Shown here: positions 24,954 to 34,584 of the stretch, one piece after another
Layout of the letters: each line of letters starts with the position of its first letter
Numbering within the stretch: position 1 is the first letter of the stretch
Program-made: the position numbers and the translations under genes
Notes under the pieces: model-generated
Seen by the model: only the letters and a program-made list of their open reading frames with translations
Databases searched by the model: none
Told to the model about the DNA's origin: nothing
Source of the DNA: JAUUSJ01 sp051880475
GTDB lineage: Bacteria; Bacillota; Clostridia; Lachnospirales; Lachnospiraceae
Assembly: GCA_051880475.1 (NCBI GenBank)
Contig: JBJEOA010000065.1
Location: 62,001-126,000 of the forward strand
Length of the DNA: 64,000 nt
Reading direction: 5' to 3'

Positions 24954-26480
24954 ATGGAGACATTTGCGGAGCGTTTGAGTAAAGTGATGAAGGAGAGAGG
25001 CTTAAAGCAGGTGGATGTCATTCGACTTGTGCAGTCTTTGGAGGAAAGTGATAGAGTAAAACTTGGAAAAAGTCATATGAGTCAGTATTTGAGCGGAAAG
25101 ACAGAGCCAAGAGTGGAGGTAGTAAAGGCACTCTCGAAGGCGATTGGAGTGAATCAACTCTGGCTTTTAGGAGAGAATGTACCGATGCAGTTGGAATGTG
25201 AAGGGAAAGAAGAGAGAGAGCAAGTTCAAGAAAGGAAACGGGATACGATGAGTGAGAATAATGGGAGAAGAGTATTTACAAAATCAAGTAAGTTGGATAA
25301 TGTGTTATATGATGTGCGAGGACCGGTTGTAGATGAGGCTTCTAGGATGGAGGCAGAGGGAAAGAATATTTTGAAATTAAATATTGGGAATCCAGCTCCT
25401 TTTGGTTTTCGCACGCCAGATGAGGTTATTTATGATATGAGCAGACAGCTTACGGAATGTGAGGGTTACTCGGATTCTAAGGGATTATTTTCTGCTAGAA
25501 AAGCGATTATGCAGTATGCTCAGATTAAGAGAATTCCAAATGTGACAGTAGAAGATATTTATACTGGAAATGGAGTGAGTGAGCTGATTAATTTAGCGAT
25601 GCAGGCGTTATTAGACGATGGCGATGAGATTTTGATTCCGTCTCCAGATTATCCACTTTGGACGGCGACGGCGACTTTAGCGGGAGGAAAGGCTGTTCAT
25701 TATATTTGCGATGAGCAATCGGAGTGGAATCCTGATATTGATGATATTAAGAAAAAGATTACAAGTAGAACAAAGGCAATTGTTATTATTAATCCAAATA
25801 ATCCGACTGGAGCGCTCTATCCAAAGGCAGTGTTAGAAGAGATTGTTCAGATAGCGAGAGAGAATCAGTTGATTATTTTTTCAGATGAGATTTATGATCG
25901 CCTTGTCATGGACGGTGAAAAACATATTTCGATTGCGGCTTTGGCTCCAGATGTATTTTGTGTAACTTTTAGCGGCTTGTCAAAATCCCATATGATTGCA
26001 GGATTTAGAATTGGCTGGATGATTTTGAGTGGAAAAAAGGAGTATGCAAGAGATTATATTGAGGGAATTAATATGCTTTCGAATATGCGCCTTTGTTCTA
26101 ATGTGCCAGCTCAGTCGATTGTGCAGACTGCCCTTGGCGGATATCAGAGTGTGGAAGAATATATTGTACCAGGTGGTCGTGTGTATGAACAAAGAGAGTT
26201 TGTATATAAGGCTCTAAGTGATATTCCGGGAATTAGCGTTGTTAAGCCAAAAGCAGCGTTTTATGCATTTCCTAAGATTGATGTAAAGAAGTTTAATATT
26301 ACAAACGATGAGAAGTTCGCACTTGATTTCTTGAGAGAGAAAAAGGTTTTACTTATTCATGGTGGTGGCTTTAACTGGAAGGAGCCAGATCATTTTAGAA
26401 TTGTTTATCTTCCACGTTTGTCTGTGCTTAGTGAGGCGATGAAGAAGTTGGCAGATTTTTTGGAATATTATAGACAGTAA
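24954..26480 (+). CDS. alaA: XRE helix-turn-helix fused to AlaA-type aminotransferase
   Basis: 508 residues from ATG 24954, preceded by AAGGAGG (24936-24942). Residues ~1-75 are a Cro/CI helix-turn-helix. A charged linker leads to a complete class I aminotransferase from ~99 to 508, matching E. coli AlaA closely (KLNIGNPAPFGF, GNGVSELI, NPNNPTGA). The PLP lysine is K344 in GLSKSH. AlaA converts glutamate and pyruvate to alanine and 2-oxoglutarate. Residue 99 is an ATG (25248) with AAAGGA 11 nt before it, so an internal start could also give free enzyme. The layout resembles MocR regulators but uses an XRE instead of a GntR domain. Repeats over its promoter suggest self-control. Confidence 0.9.
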   Translation: METFAERLSKVMKERGLKQVDVIRLVQSLEESDRVKLGKSHMSQYLSGKTEPRVEVVKALSKAIGVNQLWLLGENVPMQLECEGKEEREQVQERKRDTMSENNGRRVFTKSSKLDNVLYDVRGPVVDEASRMEAEGKNILKLNIGNPAPFGFRTPDEVIYDMSRQLTECEGYSDSKGLFSARKAIMQYAQIKRIPNVTVEDIYTGNGVSELINLAMQALLDDGDEILIPSPDYPLWTATATLAGGKAVHYICDEQSEWNPDIDDIKKKITSRTKAIVIINPNNPTGALYPKAVLEEIVQIARENQLIIFSDEIYDRLVMDGEKHISIAALAPDVFCVTFSGLSKSHMIAGFRIGWMILSGKKEYARDYIEGINMLSNMRLCSNVPAQSIVQTALGGYQSVEEYIVPGGRVYEQREFVYKALSDIPGISVVKPKAAFYAFPKIDVKKFNITNDEKFALDFLREKKVLLIHGGGFNWKEPDHFRIVYLPRLSVLSEAMKKLADFLEYYRQ

Positions 26481-26513
26481 GAAAAATTTAAGGATAAACA
26501 CGATTTACTCCTA

Positions 26514-26542
26514 TTGACAAAGAATATGAGATTAGATAGAAT
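26514..26542 (+). promoter_or_regulatory. Promoter of the small exporter gene
   Basis: Consensus TTGACA (26514-26519), a 17-nt spacer and TAGAAT (26537-26542). The leader of ~119 nt contains no recognised riboswitch. Confidence 0.7.
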
Positions 26543-26667
26543 GTGGCTTAGATTGTGCAGTTCAAATAGAGAATTATTTCGTATTTTCTAGTGAGCTGTC
26601 ACATAGATTAAAATAGATGAAATAGGCGACAAAGTTAAAATTTTAGATTATTAAGTAGGAGTAGAAT

Positions 26668-27296
26668 ATGTTAAAAAAATTTTTATTTGTTTTTATTGTG
26701 TCGATGATTCCAATTATAGAGCTTCGTGGTGCTCTTCCGATTGCAGTGGGATTTAATATTCCGCTTCTCCCAGCTTATCTTATTTGTATTATTGGAAATA
26801 TGATTCCAGTTCCATTTATTTTCTTATTTGCGAGAAAGGTACTTGAGTGGGGACAAGATAAGCCTTTGATTGGAGGAATCTTTACTTGGATTCTCAAAAA
26901 GGGAGAGAAAGGTGGGCAAAAATTATTGTCAAAAGCTGGAAGAAGTGCCTATGTTGGATTGCTTCTCTTTGTAGGCATTCCACTTCCTGGAACAGGAGCG
27001 TGGACGGGAACTTTAGCGGCAAGTATTTTGGATTTAGATTNNNNNNNNNNNNNNNNNNNNNNNNNNNNNNNNNNNNNNNNNNNNNNNNNNNNNNNNNNNN
27101 NNNNNNNNNNNNNNNNNNNNNNNNNNNNNNNNNNNNNNNNCCTGGAACAGGAGCGTGGACGGGAACTTTAGCGGCAAGTATTTTGGATTTAGATTTTAAG
27201 AAGAGTGTCCTAGCAGCACTTGGCGGTGTTCTTCTTGCGGGAGTTATTATGGCGGTGGCAAGTACAGGAATTTTTAGCTTTATAAGAGCGTTTTAG
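26668..27296 (+). CDS. COG2426-type small multidrug export membrane protein (interrupted by assembly gap)
   Basis: The N-terminal half reads as a family member (SMIPIIELRGALPIAVGFN, several membrane helices, GIPLPGTGAWTGTLAASIL). The family is annotated as small multidrug export proteins but is poorly studied. The gene is split by 100 N and a duplicated 55-bp flank (26986-27195). Removing one copy and the N joins 373 and 101 nt into one 157-codon frame ending at 27296, so the frameshift is artificial. AGGAG precedes the ATG. Confidence 0.82.
26986..27195. other. Assembly artefact: second 55-bp overlap duplicated around 100 N
   Basis: Bases 26986-27040 and 27141-27195 are identical (55 bp) and flank exactly 100 N (27041-27140). 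The overlap has the same length as in the first gap, pointing to one assembler k-mer setting. Confidence 0.95.
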
Positions 27297-27480
27297 TACG
27301 GGATTTTTGTCACTCTTGCAATTTTGTATAATTGAAAAGATAACGGGAATATGATATCATAATTTTAATGAGAGAGTACGCAGACTATTAGTAGTAAGTG
27401 TACTCTTCATTTATAGTTAGGCCCAAGAAGACGGGTACGTTAGTTTGATTTTTATCTATGTAAGAAAAGGGAGTGAGAGT

Positions 27481-28833
27481 TTGGTTAAAAAAGAAACGAA
27501 AGAAGCGGATTTAGGAAATGATAAAATTGGAGGTTTGCTTTTTAAATTGGCACTGCCAGCTATTTTAGCACAGCTTATTAATTTGCTCTATAATATGGTA
27601 GACCGAATGTATATCGGACATATTAAAGATGTCGGTCCTGCTGCCTTGACAGGAGTGGGAGTGACAATGCCAGTGATTATGTGTATTTCTGCTTTTGCGG
27701 CATTAGTAAGTATGGGTGGTTCCCCAAGAGCATCGATTATGATGGGAAAGGGAGAGAAAGATGAGGCAGAGAAGATTTTAGGAAATTGTACGTCAATGTT
27801 GCTTATTACATCGGTGATATTGACTTTGCTTATTCAATTTTTTGGAAAAGATATTTTGATGCTCTTTGGTGCGAGTGAAAATACGATTCAATATGCATGG
27901 GCGTATATCCAGATTTATTCTCTTGGAACGATTTTTGTGCAGTTGGCGCTAGGATTAAACGCTTTCATTAACGCACAGGGATTTGCAAAGATTGGAATGC
28001 TTACGGTAGTCATCGGAGCGATTTGTAATATTATTTTGGACCCTATTTTTATTTTTGGATTAGGTTTGGGGGTTCGAGGTGCCGCCTTTGCGACAATTTT
28101 GTCACAGGGAGTATCCTGTGTTTGGATTTTAAAATTTTTGACAGGGAAAAAGACGATACTCTGTCTTAAAAGAAAGAATATGTATATTCATGGAAAGGTA
28201 ATTTTTCCGTGTATTGCACTTGGGATAGCTCCATTTATTATGCAGTTTACAGAGAGTATTTTAAATATTTGTTTTAATACAAGTCTTTTAAAATACGGAG
28301 GGGATATAGCGGTAGGTTCTATGACGATTTTGTCAAGTATTATGCAGTTTTCTATGCTTCCGATACAGGGACTTACACAGGGTGCACAGCCAATTATCGG
28401 ATTTAATTTTGGCGCAGAGAAAATTGACCGTGTAAAGAAGACATTTCGACTATTAGTATTGTCTTGTGTGACTTTTACAACATGTATATGGCTGATTTGT
28501 ATGTTTGCCCCACAAATTTTTATTGGAATTTTTACAAGCGATTTGGAATTGATGGCATTTACGAAATGGGCAGTTCGCATCTATATGGCAGTTTCTTTAA
28601 TTTTTGGAATCCAGATTGCGTGTCAGCAGACATTTATCGCACTTGGAAATGCAAAGACATCGCTGTTTTTGGCATGTCTTCGAAAAATTATTTTATTGAT
28701 TCCACTAATTTATATATTGCCTTGCTTTTTTAGCGATAAGGTTATGGCAGTTTTTCTTGCGGAACCGGTGGCAGATGTTCTTGCGGTTATTACGACAGCG
28801 ACATTATTTTATAGGCAGTATAAGAAGTTATAA
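27481..28833 (+). CDS. MATE-family efflux transporter (second copy)
   Basis: About 450 residues, twelve hydrophobic helices. An in-frame start at 27445 has no ribosome binding site; AAGGGAG lies 7 nt before TTG 27481, so the TTG is preferred. Family marks include KLALPAILAQLINLLYNMVD, a GLGVRGAA segment and GAQPIIGFNFGA. It exports drugs or cationic metabolites across the cytoplasmic membrane; the substrate is unknown. An imperfect inverted repeat (AGAGTAC / GTACTCT, about 27370-27405) lies upstream. Confidence 0.9.
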   Translation: MVKKETKEADLGNDKIGGLLFKLALPAILAQLINLLYNMVDRMYIGHIKDVGPAALTGVGVTMPVIMCISAFAALVSMGGSPRASIMMGKGEKDEAEKILGNCTSMLLITSVILTLLIQFFGKDILMLFGASENTIQYAWAYIQIYSLGTIFVQLALGLNAFINAQGFAKIGMLTVVIGAICNIILDPIFIFGLGLGVRGAAFATILSQGVSCVWILKFLTGKKTILCLKRKNMYIHGKVIFPCIALGIAPFIMQFTESILNICFNTSLLKYGGDIAVGSMTILSSIMQFSMLPIQGLTQGAQPIIGFNFGAEKIDRVKKTFRLLVLSCVTFTTCIWLICMFAPQIFIGIFTSDLELMAFTKWAVRIYMAVSLIFGIQIACQQTFIALGNAKTSLFLACLRKIILLIPLIYILPCFFSDKVMAVFLAEPVADVLAVITTATLFYRQYKKL

Positions 28834-28888
28834 TTTTTTGGCGAAAAATCCATAGGATTGCCTGTTGGGGCAGTCAGAGAAGTTTTAA

Positions 28889-28915
28889 GGGGGCAGATTT
28901 GCCCCCTGTATTTTT
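28889..28915 (+). terminator. Terminator of MATE gene
   Basis: GGGGGCA (28889-28895), loop GATT, TGCCCCC (28900-28906), then TGTATTTTT. It ends next to the stop of the convergent GH1 gene. Confidence 0.85.
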
Positions 28916-28916
28916 A

Positions 28917-30335
28917 TTAGTCTGTCAAATCTTCTCCGTTTGTCGCAATTACTTTTTTATACCAGTAGAAAGAATCTTTTCGATAGCGGTTTAATGTTTT
29001 TAAATCAAACTCATCTCTATCTACATAGATAAATCCATAACGTTTTCTCATTCCCTCGTGAGTGGAAATTAAGTCGATGGCGGACCAAGGATTATAGCCC
29101 ATCATATCAACGCCGTCTGTAATAGCGAGTTGAATTTGTTCAATATGTTTTCTTAAATATTCAATTCTATAGGAGTCGTGAATTTTTCCGTCTTCCGTCA
29201 GTTCATCGTAGGCACCAAGACCGTTTTCTGTGACGAGCAGAGGAAGGTGATATCTTGAGTACATTTCTCGGACAGTAGCTCGAAATCCGACTGGATCAAT
29301 TTCCCAGCCAAATTCTGTCTTAGGAAGATTTGGGTTTGCAAACGATTTGTAAACACCAGATTCTATTTGTCCAGTCTGCTGGTCAGCGGTTTTATTTTCT
29401 ATATTTGTTTCCTTACATTCCTCGACAGTAGCAGTATTATAATAATTAAATCCGATAAAATCTGGATGTGCATTGGATAAGGCTTCTTGATCTCCCTCGC
29501 CAAATATAGGAGTTGCGTCTTTTTCCTCTAGATAAGACCATACGAGATTATTATATCTTCCCCATACCGCCATGTCTAAATAAAGCCAGTTGCGGATTGC
29601 GTTAAAATTTTGTGCCGCAATAATATCTTCTGGTTTACAGCTTGCCGGATATACGAGAGAAATATTTGGAGCTGGTCCAATTTTTGCGTTTGGGAGCATT
29701 TCGTGGCATAAAACCATAGCTTTTGCCTGAGCAACGAGCTGGTGATGGTTTTGTTGATAAATTTCTTTTATTAAGTTTGTTGTGCCTTCTGGGACATATA
29801 AAGTTCCGATAACAGGACCGACTAATGTCAACATATTTTGCTCATTAATCGTAAGCCAGTATTTTACTCTATCTCCAAAATTTTCGAACAAAACTTTAGA
29901 AAATTCAAGGAACCAGTCGATAGATTCTCTGTTAGACCAAGAACCTCTCTTATCAAGTGCTGCTGGCATATCAAAATGAAACATTGTTACAATTGGCTCA
30001 ATCTGATACTTAAGACATTCATTGATTAAGTTATTATAAAATTCGATTCCTTTTGGATTTACTTTTCCAGTACCTTCTGGCAAGATTCTAGACCAAGAAA
30101 TCGAAAAGCGATAAGATTTAAATCCCATTTCTGCCATCAAGGCAATATCTTCTTTATATCTGTGATAATTGTCGGCACAGACCGTTAAGTCGGAAGTTCC
30201 CTCTGGAAGAATTTTTACATCTTGACAAGATGGTCCTTTTCCGTCTTCTAGACTTGCACCCTCTACTTGGTAGGCAGAAGTGCTTGCCCCCCAGAAGAAA
30301 TTTTTAGGAAATGGTTTTAATTTTTTATGCTGCAT
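28917..30335 (-). CDS. GH1 6-phospho-beta-glucosidase
   Basis: 472 residues from the ATG at 30335, preceded by AGGAGG; the longer frame to 30365 has no site. GH1 acid/base Glu lies in TINEQN and the nucleophile Glu in VTENGLG. The phosphate-binding pattern of 6-phospho enzymes is present: Ser, Lys seven on and Tyr nine on, in STHEGMRKRYG. It hydrolyses a PTS-imported beta-glucoside 6-phosphate to glucose 6-phosphate plus aglycone in the cytosol. No PTS permease is adjacent; the EIICBA at 18170 is distant and of a different type. Confidence 0.9.
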   Translation of the reverse strand: MQHKKLKPFPKNFFWGASTSAYQVEGASLEDGKGPSCQDVKILPEGTSDLTVCADNYHRYKEDIALMAEMGFKSYRFSISWSRILPEGTGKVNPKGIEFYNNLINECLKYQIEPIVTMFHFDMPAALDKRGSWSNRESIDWFLEFSKVLFENFGDRVKYWLTINEQNMLTLVGPVIGTLYVPEGTTNLIKEIYQQNHHQLVAQAKAMVLCHEMLPNAKIGPAPNISLVYPASCKPEDIIAAQNFNAIRNWLYLDMAVWGRYNNLVWSYLEEKDATPIFGEGDQEALSNAHPDFIGFNYYNTATVEECKETNIENKTADQQTGQIESGVYKSFANPNLPKTEFGWEIDPVGFRATVREMYSRYHLPLLVTENGLGAYDELTEDGKIHDSYRIEYLRKHIEQIQLAITDGVDMMGYNPWSAIDLISTHEGMRKRYGFIYVDRDEFDLKTLNRYRKDSFYWYKKVIATNGEDLTD

Positions 30336-30584
30336 AGTATTTCCTCCTATAAAAGTATTCTTCATTTTTTATGATTATATTATAGCAAAAAAAGACTTTC
30401 TACAAAAGAAGATTTTTTAAGGGGAGAAAAATATAAGAATTATTCTTGTAAATCTTGTCTTGATGTGCTATGTTGATAGTAGAAAAATGCAAAGGAGGAT
30501 TTTAGGAAACGAATCCAATCACAAGATTTTTATGTGAGAATGTCTTGTGGACATTGTGGATGAATTTCTTTTAAAGGAGAGAAT

Positions 30585-31538
30585 ATGTTAGTAAGTTTTT
30601 TAGCAAATTATTTGGAAAGTTTTCAGATTGCAATGCTAGGTGTATTTTTTGCCTGGGTATTAACTTTGATTTTATTAAAATGTGAGTTTGGTTTTTTGCC
30701 ACATGACCAGGGCAGAGCTTTTGCAATCAACGGAGAGTTATCGAAGGGAAAGTTAAGAGGAGTCGGCATTATTATGGTATTTAGTTACTTAGTAGCATCT
30801 GGACTTTTTGTCAGACTCACAAAAGAATACTTAATTTATGGTATTCTCTTATTCGCAGCGATGTTAAGTGGATATTTAGATGATGCAGCAGATACGCCGT
30901 GGAGTGATTACAAAAAAGGTGCCATTGATTTAGTGATTTCTATTATGGCACTTGTCACATTTGTTTTAAAAAACTCCACAACAATTTATTTCTTCCACTA
31001 CACTATTGATATTCCAAAGCCAGTTTTCGTAGTGTTAGGAATTATTTTAATCTGGGTAAGTATTAATGTTACAAACTGTTCCGACGGTGTAGATGGTTTA
31101 TGTGCAACACTTTGTATGATTACAATGTTCTCATTTGGATATATTTTCTTTGACGAACTTGGAAGATACGCAAACTATAGCTTTATATTTATCGGTGTAT
31201 TACTTGCCTATCTTTATTTTAACTCTTCCCCAAGTTCTATGCTTATGGGAGATGCAGGTTCTAGAGCACTCGGATTTTTCCTCGCAATTTTAGCGTTAAA
31301 ATCTGGACATCCATTTAGCTTTATTCCACTTGCGATTGTATTGATTATTGACGGTGGAGCTGGTCTTGTAAAGATTTTCTTAAAGAGATTTTTAAAGATT
31401 GATTTCTTAAAAAAGACTAGAACGCCTATTCATGACGATAAGAGAAAGAATAAGGGATGGTCAGATACACAAGTTGTATTTCGATTTATGATTATTCAGA
31501 TGGTTGTATCTGTATTATTTAGCGTGTTTATTCGATAA
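30585..31538 (+). CDS. MraY-family phospho-sugar transferase
   Basis: 317 residues with about ten membrane helices. Catalytic motifs are the Asp pair in SGYLDDAADT, the NCSDGVDGL motif and MGDAGSRALGF. The usual MraY TPIHHH segment reads TPIHDDKRK here. MraY joins phospho-MurNAc-pentapeptide to undecaprenyl phosphate. The gene lies outside any cell-wall cluster, so it could be the main MraY, a WecA/TagO-like enzyme or a paralogue. AAAGGAG precedes the ATG. Confidence 0.8.
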   Translation: MLVSFLANYLESFQIAMLGVFFAWVLTLILLKCEFGFLPHDQGRAFAINGELSKGKLRGVGIIMVFSYLVASGLFVRLTKEYLIYGILLFAAMLSGYLDDAADTPWSDYKKGAIDLVISIMALVTFVLKNSTTIYFFHYTIDIPKPVFVVLGIILIWVSINVTNCSDGVDGLCATLCMITMFSFGYIFFDELGRYANYSFIFIGVLLAYLYFNSSPSSMLMGDAGSRALGFFLAILALKSGHPFSFIPLAIVLIIDGGAGLVKIFLKRFLKIDFLKKTRTPIHDDKRKNKGWSDTQVVFRFMIIQMVVSVLFSVFIR

Positions 31539-31585
31539 TTTATTTATTTACTTTCCATTTATGGATGATTTACAGTGAGCTATAT

Positions 31586-31632
31586 AAAAAGGAAGTATCT
31601 ATCTGCTCAGACAGTGGATACTTCCTTTTTTT
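31586..31632. terminator. Bidirectional terminator
   Basis: A perfect 14-bp stem AAAAAGGAAGTATC (31586-31599) / GATACTTCCTTTTT (31617-31630) plus further T. It sits between the MraY-like gene and the convergent TetR gene. Confidence 0.85.
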
Positions 31633-31649
31633 GTGCTAGACAGCGCCCT

Positions 31650-32180
31650 CTAGAGTAAAGTAATTGTATTTGCAATTTCCATCACCGTCTCAATCACTTG
31701 ATTTACTCCAAATTTATTTCCATTTTCTCGGTAGGCATAGTAGCTTCCCTGAATATGATAAGTAAGCCAAATATTAAATTTCGCATTTTCTCGCAAATCT
31801 GGATTTTGCTCAAAAATATAGTTTTTAATTTCGTTTTCTAATCGCTGTGGAAGAATAGAAGCTTGCGTGCCAGAAAATAAAATATCAATCATATTTTTTT
31901 GGGAGTAAAATAAATTTACAAATTCTAACATAAATTTTTTGGGATTTTCTAAAATACTATTAGGGTCACCAGTATTTTTTAATAAATCTCGGATAAGCTC
32001 TTCCTCCATGCAACTAGATAAATCATAAATATCTTTATAGTGGAGATAAAAAGTTGCTTTACTAATTTCTGCCTGCTCAGTTAATTCTCGGATTGTAATT
32101 CTTTCTAACGGTTTTCTCATACGTAGCTCTAAAAAAGCATTTTTAATATTTCTTCTTGTTTTTTTCTGTCGTAAATCCAT
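31650..32180 (-). CDS. TetR-family transcriptional regulator
   Basis: 176 residues from ATG 32180 (GAAGGAGA before it); the longer frame to 32216 lacks a site. The N-terminal helix-turn-helix reads ITIRELTEQAEISKATFYLHYKD. The C-terminal ligand-binding domain is helical and matches TetR regulators of Lactobacillales/Clostridia type. It is divergent from glgB with a perfect 16-bp palindrome between them, suggesting it controls itself, glgB, or both. Confidence 0.85.
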   Translation of the reverse strand: MDLRQKKTRRNIKNAFLELRMRKPLERITIRELTEQAEISKATFYLHYKDIYDLSSCMEEELIRDLLKNTGDPNSILENPKKFMLEFVNLFYSQKNMIDILFSGTQASILPQRLENEIKNYIFEQNPDLRENAKFNIWLTYHIQGSYYAYRENGNKFGVNQVIETVMEIANTITLL

Positions 32181-32313
32181 GCAAATTTCTCCTTCATTGT
32201 TATTTTTGTGAACCACCCATAACCTAAAGGTAGTGGGTTTTGCGTTTTATTTTATAAAAATTTGTGTAAAAGCAGGGATATTAGTTCATGAATAATAGTC
32301 TGTTTTTGACTAG

Positions 32314-32329
32314 TGTCAATTAATTGACA
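32314..32329. promoter_or_regulatory. 16-bp perfect palindrome, probable TetR operator
   Basis: TGTCAATTAATTGACA lies midway between the TetR start (32180) and glgB start (32483). Related half-sites occur at ~32339 (TTGAC) and ~32400 (GTCAATTAG). Confidence 0.6.
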
Positions 32330-32482
32330 GAAGTCATAGATTGACGATAGTAATTGATAAAGTATTTTGTTACAATAATTATACTTAAATAATAGACAAC
32401 AGTCAATTAGTTAAAAATAAGAAAAGTGCTTGTTTTTGCAGGCATAATGATAAATGAAGATAGATTTAGGAGGAAATAGATT

Positions 32483-34300
32483 ATGGATATGAATCATTTT
32501 TATACTGGCAAATGTTTTGATGCCTATGAATTTTTGGGAGCTCATTTGGTAGATAATGGAGCTGTTTTTCGCACATTTGCACCGAGTGCACAGGGAATCA
32601 ATTTATTGCATAATGGACAGGAGATACCGATGAATAATGTCTATAATGGACATTTTTATGAAGTATTTGTCGAGGGGGCAAAGACAGGAGATAGGTATAT
32701 GTATCGCATTTATAAAAGAGATGGCGAATATACAGACCACTGTGACCCTTATGGATTTGGCATGGAGCTTCGACCAGACCATCAATCTATTATTAGAGAG
32801 TTAAGAGAATACAAATTTCATGATGAGGAGTGGGTTGCTAAGAGAAATGACAGAATGAATGCTCCGGTGAATATTTATGAGATGCATATGGGTTCTTGGA
32901 AGAAAAAGGGAGATGAATGGTATAGATATGACGAAATAGCAGATTTACTTATTCCGTATTTGAAGGAAAATGGCTATAATTATGTGGAATTTTTGCCTCT
33001 TAGTGAGCATCCTTGTGACGAAAGTTGGGGATATCAAAATACTGGTTTTTTTGCACCGACAAGTCGCTATGGAACGGCGAAGGAGCTTATGTATTTGATT
33101 GATAAATTACATGAAAATAATATTGGAGCGATTTTAGATATCGTGCCAGTGCATTTTGCGGTGGATGATTATGGACTAGCTTACTATGATGGAACGGCTC
33201 TTTATGAGTATCCACATCAAGATGTCGGGGTAAGTGAGTGGGGAAGTTGCAATTTTATCTACTCAAGAGGTGAAGTTCGCACTTTCATGCAGTCTTCGGC
33301 TAATTACTGGTTAAAAGAGTATCATTTTGATGGACTTCGAATGGATGCAATCAGTCGTATTATTTACTGGCAGGGAGATGAAAGAAGAGGAGTAAATGAT
33401 AATGCGGTTGAATTTATTAAGGGAATGAATCAAGGACTTCGCGAGAGAAATCCAGGCTGTATTTTTATTGCTGAGGATTCAACAAATTATCCAAAAGTCA
33501 CAGCGAGAGTAGAGTACGGTGGACTTGGATTTGACTATAAGTGGGATATGGGCTGGATGCATGATACTTTATCTTATTTTCAGTTAGATCCACAGTATAG
33601 AAGAGATAATTATCATAAATTGACATTTTCTATGATGTATTTTAAAAATGAAAATTATTTGCTTCCATATTCTCATGATGAGGTTGTACACGGAAAGGCG
33701 ACAATTTTACAAAAAATGAATGGGGATTATGAGGATAAATTCCCGCAGGGAAGAGCAATGTATCTTTATATGATGGTGCATCCGGGAAAGAAGCTTAATT
33801 TTATGGGTAATGAGTTTGGACAGTTTAGAGAGTGGGACGAAAAGAGAGAGCAAGACTGGGATATATTAAAATATCCAGCACATGATGCGTTTCATAAATA
33901 TATGATGGAGCTTAATAAAATTTATCTTGAGCATCCTGCTATGTACGAGGGAGATTTCCAAGATGATGGATTTTTATGGCTAGACTGTCATCAGGAGGAG
34001 AAATGCCTCTATGCGATTGAGAGAAAAGGCGGGGATGAATATCTGGCTGCAATCTTTAACTTTGGCGATACAACGCAAGTAAATTATGCTATCCGAGTTC
34101 CGAATATCGATGATGCGAGAACAATTTTAAATACAGATTGGGAGAAATTTGGAGGTTTTACAAAAGATGAAATGGAGATTACATGGGTATCTAAAAATAC
34201 TCTAAACTGTAATATTGCCCCATTTTCAGGTGTTTTAGTTTCCCTAAAATTTAGAGAAACTGAGGAAGAAGATGAGAGAATCTTCGTAAGTGAATTGTAA
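32483..34300 (+). CDS. glgB: 1,4-alpha-glucan branching enzyme
   Basis: 605 residues. An N-terminal CBM48-like domain (EFLGAH, VFRTFAPSAQ) precedes a GH13 barrel with nucleophile Asp in GLRMDAISRI, acid/base Glu in FIAEDS, and Asp in YSHDEVVHGK. The last is diagnostic for branching enzymes. It makes alpha-1,6 branches in glycogen in the cytosol. No other glg gene is adjacent. AGGAGGAAA precedes the ATG. Confidence 0.93.
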   Translation: MDMNHFYTGKCFDAYEFLGAHLVDNGAVFRTFAPSAQGINLLHNGQEIPMNNVYNGHFYEVFVEGAKTGDRYMYRIYKRDGEYTDHCDPYGFGMELRPDHQSIIRELREYKFHDEEWVAKRNDRMNAPVNIYEMHMGSWKKKGDEWYRYDEIADLLIPYLKENGYNYVEFLPLSEHPCDESWGYQNTGFFAPTSRYGTAKELMYLIDKLHENNIGAILDIVPVHFAVDDYGLAYYDGTALYEYPHQDVGVSEWGSCNFIYSRGEVRTFMQSSANYWLKEYHFDGLRMDAISRIIYWQGDERRGVNDNAVEFIKGMNQGLRERNPGCIFIAEDSTNYPKVTARVEYGGLGFDYKWDMGWMHDTLSYFQLDPQYRRDNYHKLTFSMMYFKNENYLLPYSHDEVVHGKATILQKMNGDYEDKFPQGRAMYLYMMVHPGKKLNFMGNEFGQFREWDEKREQDWDILKYPAHDAFHKYMMELNKIYLEHPAMYEGDFQDDGFLWLDCHQEEKCLYAIERKGGDEYLAAIFNFGDTTQVNYAIRVPNIDDARTILNTDWEKFGGFTKDEMEITWVSKNTLNCNIAPFSGVLVSLKFRETEEEDERIFVSEL

Positions 34301-34375
34301 TAACAGTGTTGTCATATTAATAATTGGATAGATAATTATATGAATCATCATATAGACAATTGTGCAGTATAAAGA

Positions 34376-34427
34376 AGAGAGAAACATACTTTTTAGAAAA
34401 TACAAGAGTACGTTTCTCTCTTTTTTT
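34376..34427 (+). terminator. Terminator of glgB
   Basis: AGAGAGAAACATACT (34376-34390) pairs with AGTACGTTTCTCTCT (34407-34421) with one mismatch, followed by T7. Confidence 0.8.
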
Positions 34428-34470
34428 CTTATACACGAATTTATCCTGTAATGTTGATTTTTATTCTGAC

Positions 34471-34499
34471 TTGCTATATCATAAATATTGTGATATTAT
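34471..34499 (+). promoter_or_regulatory. Promoter of restriction-modification operon with inverted repeat in spacer
   Basis: TTGCTA (34471-34476), 17-nt spacer, TATTAT (34494-34499). ATATCA (34476-34481) and TGATAT (34491-34496) form an inverted repeat inside the promoter, a likely place for repression. Confidence 0.55.
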
Positions 34500-34584
34500 A
34501 ATAGAAAATATGTTCGATATAAAATAGCATCTTAGAATAAGTATAGAATTTTAAGATGAATTTGACAATTAAAGGAGTTTTTTC

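Noticed and set aside
23690..27195. Two 55-bp direct repeats as insertion target duplications
   Set aside because: Both flank exactly 100 N and collapsing them restores open frames, so they are assembly overlaps.
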